Positions 11,401 through 29,600 of a stretch of DNA of 64,000 bases are shown one piece after another. The first letter of the stretch is position 1. Each line of letters opens with the position of its first letter. Under the pieces are notes generated by a model. The model was not told where the DNA came from. It worked only from the letters and a program-made list of their open reading frames with translations, and did not search any database. The DNA comes from Pterobdella sp. o SKG-2022. Lineage: Eukaryota > Annelida > Clitellata > Hirudinida > Piscicolidae. The position numbers and the translations under genes were made by a program. The stretch covers positions 23,752,850 to 23,816,849 of the forward strand of contig OZ038321.1 in assembly GCA_964035795.1 (NCBI GenBank). The letters are read 5' to 3'.

Positions 11401-13008
11401 ACTGAAGCAACTGAAAGTGCTACTACTACTCAAATTCCTTCAACTTTTGGAGCTACAGAAGCAACTGAAAGTGCTACTACTACTCAAATTCCTTCGACTT
11501 CTGGAACTACGAAAGAAACTGAGGGTACTATTGCTACACAAACATATTTAACACCTAAAATAACTAAAGCAACGCAAGGAACCACAACCTCTCAAACTCA
11601 ATTACCAGCCAAAACAACCAAAGCAACTTTGGCTACTACAACCAACCAAAACGTTTTCACAGCTAAAACAACCGAAGCAACCGAACGTACTACCACCGCT
11701 CAAACTATACTAACAGCCGAATCAACTGAAGCAACTGAAAGTGCTACTACTACTCAAATTCCTTCAACTTTTGGAGCTACAGAAGCAACTGAAAGTGCTA
11801 CTACTACTCAAATTCCTTCGACTTCTGGAACTACGAAAGAAACTGAGGGTACTATTGCTACACAAACATATTTAACACCTAAAATAACTAAAGCAACGCA
11901 AGGAACCACAACCTCTCAAACTCAATTACCAGCCAAAACAACCAAAGCAACTTTGGCTACTACAACCAACCAAAACGTTTTCACAGCTAAAACAACCGAA
12001 GCAACCGAACGTACTACCACCGCTCAAACTATACTAACAGCCGAATCAACTGAAGCAACTGAAAGTGCTACTACTACTCAAATTCCTTTAACTTCTGGAA
12101 CTACGGAAGCAACTGAAAGTGCTACTACCACTCAAATTCCTACGACTTCTGGAACTACAAAAAAAACTGAGGGTACTATTGCTACACAAACATATTTAAC
12201 ACCTAAAATAACTAAAGCAACGCAGGGCACAATAACCTCTCAACCTCAATTAACAGCCAAAACAACCAAAGCAACTTTGGCTACTACAACCAACCAAAAC
12301 GTTTTCACAGCTAAAACAACCGAAGCAACTGAAGGTACTACCACCGCTCAAACTATACTAACAGTCGAAGCAACTGAAGAAACTGAAGGGACTACAACCA
12401 CCCAAACTTTTCTGATTCCTGAAACAATTAAAGCAACTAATAAGACTACAACCACCCAAACTCTATTAACAGTCGAAACAACCGAAGCAACTCAGGGTAC
12501 TACAACTACTCAAATTCCTTTGACTTCTGAAACTACGGAAGCAACAGAGATTACTATAACCACCCAAACTTTATTAACACCTGAAATAACCAAAGCAACT
12601 GAAGATATTACAAGCACCAAGGCTCAACTAACAACCGAAACAACCGGAAAAACTCAGAGTATGACTTCTCAAATTTCTTCGACTTCTGAAACAAACAAAG
12701 CAACTCAGAGTAATACAAACATCCAATCTATATTAACAGCCGAAACAATGAAAGCAACTGAAGGGACTACAACCAAACAAAATCCTTTGACTCTCAAAAC
12801 CACGGAAGCAACTGTGGGTGCGATATCCACTCGAACTATTTTAACATCTGGAACATTTAAAGCAACTGAAGGTACAACAACCTCTCGGACTATTCTTACA
12901 CCTGGAACTTCTGAAGCAACTGAGACCAAAAAAACCACTACAACACTTGCTCCTAAAACAACTAAAAAGTCGAAAAAGGATAAAAAACTTCAAAAAAGTA
13001 ATTTATAA
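8410..13008 (+). CDS. Secreted threonine-rich mucin-like repeat protein, 1,532 aa
   Basis: An uninterrupted open frame. The frame extends further upstream, but the first ATG is at 8410. It gives a classic signal peptide (MKAVIFFWFVVIVVQGVGS), so the protein should enter the secretory pathway. After about 55 residues the protein is almost entirely tandem 18-residue units rich in Thr, with Glu/Lys, Ala and an invariant Gln at unit position 12 (example TTEATERTTTAQTILTAE). The Thr runs are expected to be densely O-glycosylated, as in mucins, glue proteins or cocoon/tube secretions. There are no Cys, no membrane anchor and no recognisable globular domain in this frame. The last units are more diverged and the C-terminus is lysine-rich (KKSKKDKKLQKSNL). 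A donor-like site at 12998 and a strong acceptor before 13050 would replace the last residues with an alternative tail. Specific function is unknown. Confidence 0.8.
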   Translation: MKAVIFFWFVVIVVQGVGSFIIPMFTKATISAGTESPAILTGMNMKTETDIVPKYIYTTATTKATESTTTIQSVLTSGTTEATESATTTQIPSTSGTKKETEGIIATQTLLTPEITKATQGTTTSQTQLPVQTTKATLATTTNQIVLTTKTTEATEGTTTAQTILTAESTEATESATTTQIPSTSGTTKETEGTIATQTYLTPKITKATQGTITSQPQLPAKTTKATLATTTNQNVFTAKTTEATERTTTAQTILTAESTEATESATTTQIPSTFGATEATESATTTQIPSTSGTTKETEGTIATQTYLTPKITKATQGTTTSQTQLPAKTTKATLATTTNQNVFTAKTTEATERTTTAQTILTAESTEATESATTTQIPSTFGATEATESATTTQIPSTSGTTKETEGTIATQTYLTPEITKATQGTTTSQTQLPVQTTKATLATTTNQIVLTTKTTEATEGTTTAQTILTAESTEATESATTTQIPSTSGTTKETEGTIATQTYLTPKITKATQGTITSQPQLPAKTTKATLATTTNQNVFTAKTTEATERTTTAQTILTAESTEATESATTTQIPSTFGATEATESATTTQIPSTSGTTKETEGTIATQTYLTPKITKATQGTTTSQTQLPAKTTKATLATTTNQNVFTAKTTEATERTTTAQTILTAESTEATESATTTQIPSTFGATEATESATTTQIPSTSGTTKETEGTIATQTYLTPKITKATQGTTTSQTQLPAKTTKATLATTTNQNVFTAKTTEATERTTTAQIIQTAESTEATESATTTQNPSTSGATEATESATTTEISSTSGTKKETEDIIATQTLLTPEITKATQGTTTSQTQLPAQTTKATLATTTNQIVLTTKTTEATERTTTAQTILTAESTEATESATTTQNPSTSGATEATESATTTEISSTSGTTKETEGTIATQTYLTPKITKATQGTITSQPQLPAKTTKATLATTTNQNVFTAKTTEATERTTTAQTILTAESTEATESATTTQIPSTFGATEATESATTTQIPSTSGTTKETEGTIATQTYLTPKITKATQGTTTSQTQLPAKTTKATLATTTNQNVFTAKTTEATERTTTAQTILTAESTEATESATTTQIPSTFGATEATESATTTQIPSTSGTTKETEGTIATQTYLTPKITKATQGTTTSQTQLPAKTTKATLATTTNQNVFTAKTTEATERTTTAQTILTAESTEATESATTTQIPLTSGTTEATESATTTQIPTTSGTTKKTEGTIATQTYLTPKITKATQGTITSQPQLTAKTTKATLATTTNQNVFTAKTTEATEGTTTAQTILTVEATEETEGTTTTQTFLIPETIKATNKTTTTQTLLTVETTEATQGTTTTQIPLTSETTEATEITITTQTLLTPEITKATEDITSTKAQLTTETTGKTQSMTSQISSTSETNKATQSNTNIQSILTAETMKATEGTTTKQNPLTLKTTEATVGAISTRTILTSGTFKATEGTTTSRTILTPGTSEATETKKTTTTLAPKTTKKSKKDKKLQKSNL
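8580..12930 (+). repeat. Coding minisatellite with 54-bp / 324-bp / about 918-bp hierarchy
   Basis: The basic unit is 54 bp (18 residues). Six unit types (TTEATER..., STEATES..., ATEATES..., TTKETEG..., ITKATQG..., TTKATLA...) follow in fixed order to give a 324-bp block. The marker unit with NQNVFTAK or NQIVLTTK occurs about 12 times, near 8840, 9110, 9433, 9760, 10030, 10353, 10677, 11001, 11325, 11648, 11972 and 12296. Spacing is therefore 324 bp, with two 270-bp blocks that lack one unit. The first three blocks (270+324+324) are repeated as a set starting near 9660. Blocks are nearly identical at the DNA level; units after about 12370 are diverged. Confidence 0.9.
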
Positions 13009-13049
13009 AATTTTTTTCTATAAATTTCAACAAGTACTTTTTTTTTCAG

Positions 13050-13123
13050 AAGGTAAGAATGGTAAAAAGAGGTTTTTGGTGCAACCTGAACCTACATGTG
13101 AGAAAAGTTTTTTTTACAAATAA
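13050..13123 (+). CDS. Possible alternative 3' exon of the mucin-like gene
   Basis: A very strong acceptor (tttttttttcag) precedes 24 open codons. They are in phase with a weak donor at 12998 inside the lysine-rich end of the mucin frame (phase 1). Splicing would give a tail containing KGKNGKKRFLVQPEPTCEK before a stop at 13121-13123, adding the only cysteine of the mature protein. An AATAAA hexamer overlaps the stop (13119-13124). Evidence is splice-site reading only. Confidence 0.35.
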
Positions 13124-13489
13124 ACTATCTTTCATTCAAATATTTTTCCAAAAACTTTTCTTTTAACCAGAAAAAATAACAGGCAAGCAGACACGAATAA
13201 TTGAGGTTACTGAGCTGATTAAATAATTTATTATTTGTTTTAAAACACATAATTATTCATTCTTTCAGCAAAATGATGTGACCTTTTGTTTTCTAAATTT
13301 TTAATTCATTGAAAAAGTTGCTAAAATTTGAAAAACAATAAATCTATTCACTGTAAACTTAAGTTATTCATAATAAATTCTTTAAAGTCTTCTACAATAT
13401 ACAAAACAGTTAAAACGTAACTTAAAACAAAATTTATAGTTTTTCAAGTTGTGAAGTTTCCAAAAATGTTAACAAAAGATTTGAGTGAT

Positions 13490-19690
<6,201 letters not shown>

Positions 19691-22600
19691 TTCACCAAAC
19701 TTTTGAGCCTTTTTTCACTATAATAAAACCTGTAATTTTTTTTCATTAAACATTTTTTTGAGTTTTTTTTTGATTTGTGAAAAGCTTTAATTTTCGTTAT
19801 ATGAGGTTTCAGTATTGAATGTTTCCAAAAAGTCCTTTTATTTTTCAAATTGTGGGCTTATAATTTTTGATGTTTAGCAAAACTGAAACAAAATTTATTT
19901 GAAAAGTTCAATTAAATAGATGATAAAACCAGAAATGAATGGCTAAAACTATTTTTAATTATTTATTTGATTAGATATCAATAGCTGTTCGAATAGCCTT
20001 TAAGATATAGTTCAAATTAATAAAAACAAAAATAATTTAGAAAAAATGAAAATTAATAAAAATTATGAATAAAAATCATCAACCTAATATGAAAACGCAA
20101 AATAAAATAAAAAAAAACAATAATTAAATTAATAATAAAAATAATCTAAAAAGCCACCACAAAGCAAATACCGTTCGGCCTTCATTCAGTTTTTAAACAT
20201 TTTGAAAATAAATCTTTAAAATAAATTAAAACTTCTAATAAAAACTGTGTAAGTTAGAAAAATTTACACGTTTACAGGCAAAATTATCAAAATAAATTTG
20301 TTTATAAATTTTGCTCGCATGACGTAATAGCGATTAAAAGTGGGTGACTCATGAGAAAATATTCCAAGCATCGCAACTCTCTGAAGATTTAAATTTCATT
20401 GAGATTTATTTAAATGAGGATCTTCATCAAGCTCGTAGGAGTTTTCAAACAGAAAGTGGTTCCGAATGCAGCATCCGTGCGCACCACTTTACGTTGGCAT
20501 CTGCTCTTTACCCCACTTTTAAAACTAGCATATTTGAAATATTTGTTTAATATATACAGTCGGAATCAATTAAAATCGTCAAAATTATTCAAAAAATCAA
20601 TAAAAAAATAAATAAAAACATCATAATTATTTTTGAAAGTTATTTATTTTGCTCAGGTACGTTTCAAAAATAAAACAAATTTTTCTTCTCAACTCGTATT
20701 TCAAAAAGGAATATCGTTCTCACAGCAGATAACAACAAAACGCACTCACACGTAGGACAAAAAGGGAGAATTAATAAATAATACTGAACGTGGCATGCCT
20801 CCAAGAACACTACTTTTTTCTTTTTTAGTTCTTACCCTACCATAATCGTAAACCACATCTTTGTACTTTATTCTTCTATTGGATGAAGCTTATTACAGAA
20901 TCCTAGTGCTCGAAATTTGATTTATGCAATTGGGGCTTTTAATGATTTCAAATTTCTTATATAAAATATTTTTATTTGAAATACACACACAGACCGATTA
21001 TAAATAAAGATAAGAAATCCCTTGCTTAAATACATGAACTTGAAGTTTTTTAATGAGATCGAAGTTTTCTATTTAGAAATACATAATCTTGGGTCTCAAA
21101 TGAATGCTATGGAGTTATACGCTTTAAGTAAATTATTGCATTTTCAGGCTACTTCATTCAAAATCATAAAAGCAATCTCACAAGCACAAAAATGAACACA
21201 CACGTACATTTAGGAACACATGCAAAAACATATAGTGATATATAACAACACATAAATTTAACACATAAACGTGCATAAATACTTAAAAAAAAACTAAATA
21301 CGAAAACATAGAATGGCATACACACATACAGGAACAGATCTAAGCATACGTGCATACACACAAAAAGGTAAAAAAACACACACAAACAGCCACACACACC
21401 CACACTCGGTAATAGTGCAACTTTCACTCACGTACATCTGCAAAAATATTTATTAAGGAACTTATAAACAAGGCTGCCAGTCCAAAATTTTGAAGTCCCT
21501 GAGTTTTTTGATGAAGTTTTGTATTTTGAAGTTTTTTGAAATTTTTTGAAAATGTATGGTTATATAGTAATAGAGCTTGCGAAAATAAATTGGAGTAGAA
21601 AATAAATTTAAAATTTTAGTTATTTGTCTGTTGAACACAGGTAGCTGGTTTTTTTTAAATGTTGTTAAAGTGAAAAATTTTAAAATAATTAATGAGTTTC
21701 GATTAAAAAAAAATAATTTTGTTTAGTTAAAAAATGGCTCTAATGGTTAAAAGAAAATATGCAATAATTTTTTTTTGAAATGATACTATAAAAATTAATT
21801 ATTACAGTTTAAAAATTAAAAAAAATTTTTTAAGAATTTGGATAAACTCGCTGCTCAAGGTTTCAACTTTAATCCACTTTTATCATTATTTCAAAAATTA
21901 ATGAGTATAACTCATGATAAAAATAATAACCATGATGGTTACAGAAATATTTCAAAAATAGGTCAAAAAGATTAAAAAAAATTAAAGTAATTTTTTAATT
22001 ATATTTTTAAATGGCTCAAAATCACAAAAGAAAGCGTACAAATGCAGACTTCAACCGGCATTTCAGGTTTAAACCATGACCCGTTTGCATACTGAAAAAC
22101 CCTCGAATTAAATGTATTAAAATTATTTTAAAAGAATTCAATTAACTTTTAAAATGAAAAACCATAATTAATGGATTTGAATAAATCTTAATGAAGGGAA
22201 ATTAGAGAATTATTTTGAGATTGCTCTCAAGGTTGCATTCAGGCCTGCATACCTTTCTCGTCGGCTGCTGTGCTGTGTGTGCGTGTGTGTGCATGCCTTT
22301 ATTGTGCCAGATTAACATTATACTTAATTTAACATTTTGTTTGAGTACCATTTTATTGAGAGTTGAAGTTATTTTTATAAAGTTGATTTAAAATTCAAAG
22401 GCTGCCATTAGAATTGCACTCTAAAAGCGAGTATGAAATTGAGCAGAATCTTCACTCCCTGGGTGTTCAACTGCACAAAATATGACTTAAAAATTTAAGT
22501 TTTAAAACAACAAAAATTTGTAGCATTCAAATTTAAATTGATATTTTTGAAGTTTTTTGAGCCATAAATATTCTAGGCATCAAGAATCCGGATATCCTTA

Positions 22601-23603
22601 AAAAAGCCATGATGCATTTGAAATTTTAAGGTTTTTTCTACTCATCCATTGTTCAATCTCAAACTTATTCATTATATTGACTATTACAAATAAATAAAAT
22701 ATTGGAATGTGAAAAAATTATTTCAATATTGCACAAAAAAAATTCTCTCAAATGACAGCGTATAAAGCAGAGTATTATAGATATCAAATTAAAAATTAAT
22801 TTTTAATAAAGACTAAAATATTCTGAAATTTCAATTTAGACTGGGTTTTTTGCTATAAGCGTTTAAAACCGGAAATAGTCTGACATATATTGGCACAACG
22901 TGATAGGAGCTTCATCACTTCATGTGAAAAACATCTCTTATTGAATTTCACCATGTATTCAACATTTTATTTATATTTGATTTTTTCAAACAAATTAATT
23001 TTTGTTAAGTATTTGAGACAAACATCCATTTTACCGGTCTTTTGGAACATCTTGAGGCACTGAAATTATCTAGATGTGCCCGGATTTTTGAAGGTTTATG
23101 TGATTGAGAACTGTTGGTTTCCTTCTACGCTCATTTTATCATAAATTAAATTTTTAATGATTTTTTTGACAAATTCTTTTTTAATTTAAATTGAATGTAT
23201 TAGTCTTTTCCACAATTCATTCACTCTAAAACCAACACAACACAAAATGAAACGCTAAAACTACCCAAAATACTCCTTTAAAATTTCAAAAGTTAAAAAT
23301 CTCAATATTTAAAAAAAAATTCAAGCTTCTATTTTTTTGAGATACGTCAAAGGAAGAGTTTTTATGATAAATGCGGCATCAAAAAGTTAAAACTTGCTGA
23401 CACTTCGAGCCATTAATCAGACCAGTCTAGCATCAAATGCCCTCTTAAAACCTTTTATGTTTGAAAAGGACAAAAATTTCATCGCTATCGACACTTTGTT
23501 TTCAAATAGTCATTTTCAATTTTGATATGTTTTACATTGTTTTCTTAAATTAGAGTTTTTTATATATTATAAAAAACAGTTGAAGAAATTCATCTTCTTT
23601 CAG
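19691..23603. other. Intergenic/5' region between divergent GAPDH and Cav3
   Basis: AT-rich DNA with a CA/ACAC-rich patch near 21180-21420 and a TG-rich patch near 22270-22300. Overlapping open stretches at 20344-20611 have no recognised family. Because the first recognised Cav3 exon begins right after a strong acceptor (cttctttcag, 23603), an untranslated or short coding exon of Cav3 may lie here, but I could not pick one out. Confidence 0.4.
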
Positions 23604-26600
23604 AAACAGCAAATCGAACGGAGACATGAGAAATGAAAAAGAAACCAACACAAAAATAAAACCCTTGAACTTCATCCAGAAAAACCTCAGCAAACAACAG
23701 AACAACAATCCACCCAACTATGACGTTCTCAGCACAGATGAACCAACTCTGCCCTTTCCCGCTTACATGGAGAAGGCCTTTTTCCACTGGAGTCAAGACC
23801 AACAACCCAGGAAGTTTTTGCTGCAGCTCGTTTCTTGTCCATATCCTTTTGAAAAACTAGAGAGGAGGGTTTGTGAATGGTCGGATGAGGTGCTGAGTAC
23901 AAAATAATATGTGGATGAGTATGAGGTGTTTTTGAGATAATGATGGTATGGAAAGATATAAGGTTTTTCAATTCAATTCAAAATCTTTACAATTGTCTAC
24001 CAAATTTTTGCAATTGATTACCAAATTTCAAAAAAAAATTAATTAAAAATAAATTAAGTTTGATTATTCAAAAAATAAACGAAATTTTGTAATACTAAGA
24101 ACACGGTACTTGGTATTTTTCAGAGAGAAGCTCAAGATACCTCAAAAAAAAATTTTTTTTCGGTTTTTATATTTCAATTTAAAAAATTTATTTTGAACTT
24201 GAAAAATAAATTTTTTACAAAATTTCGTTTATTTTTTAAAAAATCAAACTTAATTCTTTTTTAATTAACTTCTTTTTAAATTTGGTAACCAATTGCAAAA
24301 ATTTTGTTAGCAAATGCAATGATTTTGTGCAAAGTATTGGAAGTCAATTGCAAAGATTTTGAATTGAATTGAAAAACCCTATAATCCTTGAAACAAAAAA
24401 CTTTAAATTATTATAAGCATATATAGATATCTTGAATTTTAAAAGAAATCTTAGGCGAAATATAACCTTGATTTTGCGCGTTTCAAGACGCCTAGAAACC
24501 GTCGTCAAGGAAATTGCAACTGGCGAGGCCAACAGTTCAAAATCGCCATTTTTCATTTTTATACAAACTTAGTTTTAAAATATTTTTTTATATTTGTATC
24601 AAGGGAAATAAAAGTGTATTTTATTCAGAATGTAGAATTTACTTTCTATGAGAAATTTCACGTCGTTTGAGGAAAAATGAACTTCAATATTGGATTGACC
24701 TTGAATGCTTTTGCAGTTTTAAGTATCTTGAGAAAACAAAAATATCAAACAATGCGCTGGATAATCTAAGAGATTCATGATCACGGGCATGAGTTATGGC
24801 GATTTGAAGGGTTTAAAAATAATTCTGAAAAGATGTGATAAACCCCACTATTTTAGACTTTAAGTAATGCTATTCGAATTATATTTATTTACAAGCTTTA
24901 AAATATATCATATAAACTTAAAAGTAAAAAAGAAAAAAAGAAATATAAAAAAGAAAGAGTAACAAAGCTCATTTAGAGTAGCTTTAAGAAGTATTCTGGA
25001 AAGAAAGATAAATAGGAGTTGATCTGAGGAGATTAAGAAGGCTATGTCTTTATTTCATAAGATTTATTCACTTCCATACAAAAATCTTTCATTATTTATA
25101 AGAAGATTACTCAAAAGTCTCTCAAAACTATTTCATCTTTTAGATTCACAATCCCCAATTTTATTATTTTAGAAAATCAAAATAAAAACAATTTTCTTTC
25201 AAAATTAAAAAAAAAATAACTAAAATACAGAAAAAATCTGGCACATGATCAAAGAGCTCTTTAAACATAACTCACAATACACAAGCTTCGAGAATCATCA
25301 TAAGCACCACATCATACGATCAGTCTTCTCTTCTTGATATCACAGTGCTTTTTCCAATTTGAGCATTTCAAAAGATTTTATCTACTATACAAAGTTAAAT
25401 TCTTTTTGAATTCATCTTTTTATTGATAATACTGCGCTTAAAACTGGCATTCAACTATTTTAGATAAAAAATTTTAAATCTAAAGATTTTTGTGATTGAT
25501 TTTCTTAACATTTCAAAAATACACAAAACCTATAAAATGAAATAAAGTATTTTAAAAAACTGAAAACACTTATTCCTAAGTCCATCTCAAATGGTTTTTG
25601 TGTCTGAATCGAGAAATTTTTCGCTATAGATTTCAAAGTTCGAACGTCGTCCTAAAAAAACTCCACCATAAAAATCATCATTTTTCTCATCCTTTGAATA
25701 CCCACTGAAATTTTTCCTTAACTGACTTTACGTCGTTTGAGAGGGTGAGCATGGCTGTGATCTTGTTGAACTGCATCGTACTTGGCATGTTTCAACCGTG
25801 TAACATGCCTTGTGTCTCTGTCAGATGCAAGGTCAGAGGGTGTGTGGTGTGGTGTGATGTGAGATCAGGGTGCTAGTGTTGTTTTGTGGAATGTTTAGTG
25901 TTTTTGTAGAATGACTGGGTGTTCTTTTATTGAAGTTTTTTTGATATTGTATAGCTTTTGTTGGTTTTGTATATTTTTCTTGATTAAAGGATCCGTTAAC
26001 TTCGAACTAACTAGAAAAACTTCAATGATTAAAAGTTTTTATTCAGAACTCAAAAGTAATTTTTAAATTTGAATTCAAATTTTTTGTTTTAAAAATGAAA
26101 CTCAAATTTATTTCTTTTTGAAATAACTCATATATCATATGAAACTTTAATTAAAGAGAGGTTGAATTAATGCTATATGAAATGTATATGGTTTTAAACC
26201 AACTCAAGTGTGATGTAAACGGCCTTAAACGTATAATTTTGTGGAGAAATAAATTATTTTGGTCCATATTTCAAACTTGTGTTGGTTTTTTATTTTTGTG
26301 TGTTTTTTATCTCTTTATTTTGAAATGTCATAATTTCATTTTCTTATTTTTTCAATACTAGTTTTTCAATTTTTATTTTAGGGTGTCATTATCTTATTTT
26401 AATTATTTTTGTTTTTATTTTAAGATTTTACTATCTCATTTTTATTTTTTTTTTATTTTAATTATTTTTATTTTTATTCTAAGGTTCCATTGTCTTATTT
26501 TTATTTTTTTATTCTCAGGTGTTGGAGTTATGCGACCATCTGATTTTCTCTTTCTTCGCCCTTGAAATGATCATAAAAGTGAGCAACAACAAATACAATG

Positions 26601-29600
26601 ACATACGAATTCTTAACCTCATACTACATTATTTATTTTTTTCTAACTTAAAATTAAGTTAAATTTTATAAAATAGTTGAAGTTCAAAATTATATTTATA
26701 AAACTCTTGAGATCCTAGCCAACTAAAAAGAGAGTAGAAGAAAGAATTGAGACGAAAAAAATAGTGAAAAAAATTTTTTTTTAAATTCAAAACTTTGAAG
26801 TAATATAGCGAATAAAAAACTCATGTTTTCAAACCAATTTTGAAACTTATAGTTATTTATCAATTTAAAAATTCATATTTTCAAATTAACTTTAAGATTA
26901 AAATATTCCAACCTCAATTCAAACAAGGTGATAAACCACATAGACCTCGTAATAACGCATCCAACCACTGATAAGCCTCTATGATAGAATAAGAACAATT
27001 ATGATAACGTGTGCTAAAGAGCAAAATAATTTCTGAGTATCATTCTTTGGAGACGAGCACCATAGTTCAATGGGAGTGTTTCAGCAAATTTAATGGTGGT
27101 TGTAATGTGATGCAGCTTATGGACTTCATTTGAAAGAGGTTTATGATTGCGATGCGACTCAATGTAATTTATATAAAACGGTTTATGAAGGGAATGATGT
27201 GTTGTTTCAAGAAGAAGGTACACTATCTAATGAATAATATAAAAATGAATTCGTTTATGAAAGTTATAATATATCAATTCAAAGCTCAAACAAAAATAAA
27301 GGTTGATGTAAATTAATGCGACCAAAAATAGATTCAAAACTAAAGCTGAATAACAAAAACTGAAAGTAAACTCAAACACAGATGAGTTTTAAAGTGAATC
27401 TAACCAAAAACTAAATTTAAAATTAAACATAAAAACAGATAAGTTCGAAAATAAATTTAAGCAACAACTAAAAGTAAGTTATCACCAGATGGGAGCGATG
27501 GGGGTGGTGGGCAAGAAGAGCTACCTGGCTGACTCCTGGAACAGGCTGGATTTCTTCATCGTTGTCATTGGGTTAGTATTATTATTGTTGCTATTGTTCT
27601 TATCAATTTATTTATTATTGAGTCAGTATTATTTTTATTATTGTTAATACTTTTATTGCTTTTTTTATTATTGTTAATATTGATATTGTTGTTTTTATTA
27701 TTGCTAATATTCTCAGTATTATTTTTATTATTGTTAATACTGTTATTGTTGTTTTTATTAAGTCTATTTTGTTATTTTTATTTTTAATAGTTTTTTCGTC
27801 TTTTGCTTAGAATTCTTAATTTTATCTAGTTATTTCCATTGTTTTTGCTTCATTCTGATGCTTGCGTTATTTTTCAATTCATTTTTGTAATAATTTCATC
27901 TTCCAATATGATATTACATCCTTGTTTTTATATGCTTTGCACCTACCTTTCTCCATTTTCTACGCGTTGTATCAAGCATGGGATTATTATTGTTCAAACC
28001 TTTCTTCATATTTCATTTTCAATTCACTCGTTACTAGTATCTCTTTTTCCACTTTTATTTTTTTATTACTTTTTATTTTTTTTTAATCTTTTTTATTTTT
28101 TTTATTTTTTTTTAATCTTTTTTATTTTTTTTATTTTTATTTATTTAATTATTTTTTGATAATTTTTCAATCATTATTCACGTTTATATTTTATATCATC
28201 ATTTATAATGTTCACATTTTACCCGTATGAGTCATTTATTTTATTGATGTCAGTACCAGGTTAATACTTGAAACCACATGCTTAAATTAAGCAAAAACTT
28301 TTAAACGATTAGCAAGAAGGAATGTAGAAAATGTGAAAAAATTCTGATAAGGTTGATAAGGAATTTTCAGCAGTCAAAAACTTATCCATCAAATTTATGA
28401 AAAGTTCAAATGTAAAACATTTCAAGGCTCCATTGAATTTTATATAATAAAATTCTCCAAATTGTTATCTATTTTCCATAAATTGACATAGGTTTCAGTT
28501 TTTTAGAGCAAAAAAAAAATAAAATTGAAGTAAAAATCAAATCTAATTAGTTAATTAGCACTTTTAAGTTTTGTTTCTCAACATTTGGATAAGTTTCATC
28601 TGCATGCTTTTATTGACTACGATCATAATAATCAAAAAATTAAACGATGAATTTAATTCGAGTCAATTATAAAAGTTTCAAAAAAATTCATTAAACTAAA
28701 TTTAAAAACTTTGCCCAGCTGATTTTTGGGAACAATAAAACAAAATTTAAAAAAAATGTTAATTTGTTGTCAAAAGTGATGATTAAAAGAAGTTTAAAAG
28801 GGCCTTTAAAATTACAAACTCAACAGAGAAAAAAAATTATTTTTGCAGCAAATATTCAAAATACATAATTAAATCTGAAAATAACTAAATAAGAAGATGA
28901 TTGTACACACAAAACTTGAGTGCTAAAAAGCGGAATGATGGATGGAAAAACAAAACTCATTTGCCAAACAAGTTTTTCCCAGTTATTTTTCAACCGTTTG
29001 AAGTACAAGAGATTTGGATTTTTTCCACACTACTCTTATGAATGGTTCATAACATATTGTGTATTTTCTGTTTTATTATGTTTTATAAGATGAAAAAAGA
29101 TGTATAAGATTATCTCTAGAATTTAATGTAATAAATTAATTATTAACATAGTTTTTGTAAAAAATAGTGTAACAATGTAATTTATCTTATGAATAACATT
29201 GAAACCTTCAAAAATTTCAATTTTTTTCTTATTAAAATTCATCTTTTTTATTTCACTAAAACACCTGACGACAAATTAAGGGCCAAAAAATAACTGTGTA
29301 ATAAAATGAGATTGACTTAACTCAATTATATGTTACCTATTTAAATTTTGTATTAAATTATATCTAATATTGAATAAACTTATTCATAAAGTGGAACATC
29401 ACAAGCTCATACAGACTTGCTTTTGTGGCATGTGTGTTTGGCTCATTAGATTTGAAAGGACATGTTTCAATGATATTAAACTGATGTTTCAAAAAAACTG
29501 CTGATTCCAGTATTGTCATTTATTAATGAGTTATAATCAAGTTAAAAATTTGAGTCATTTTCATTAAAGTGTTTGGAAATTTTCCTAGATTTGTGTTTAA

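Noticed and set aside
20344..20611. Two overlapping plus-strand open frames upstream of Cav3
   Set aside because: No recognisable family, no supporting splice sites and no link in phase to exon 1; kept only as part of the intergenic description.
21164..21427. Cys/Val/Phe-rich minus-strand open frame
   Set aside because: It translates an ACAC-rich low-complexity tract, has no family similarity and no splice context.
27839..28159. Phe/Ile-rich plus-strand open frames
   Set aside because: T-rich intron sequence of the Cav3 gene; the composition alone explains the open frame.
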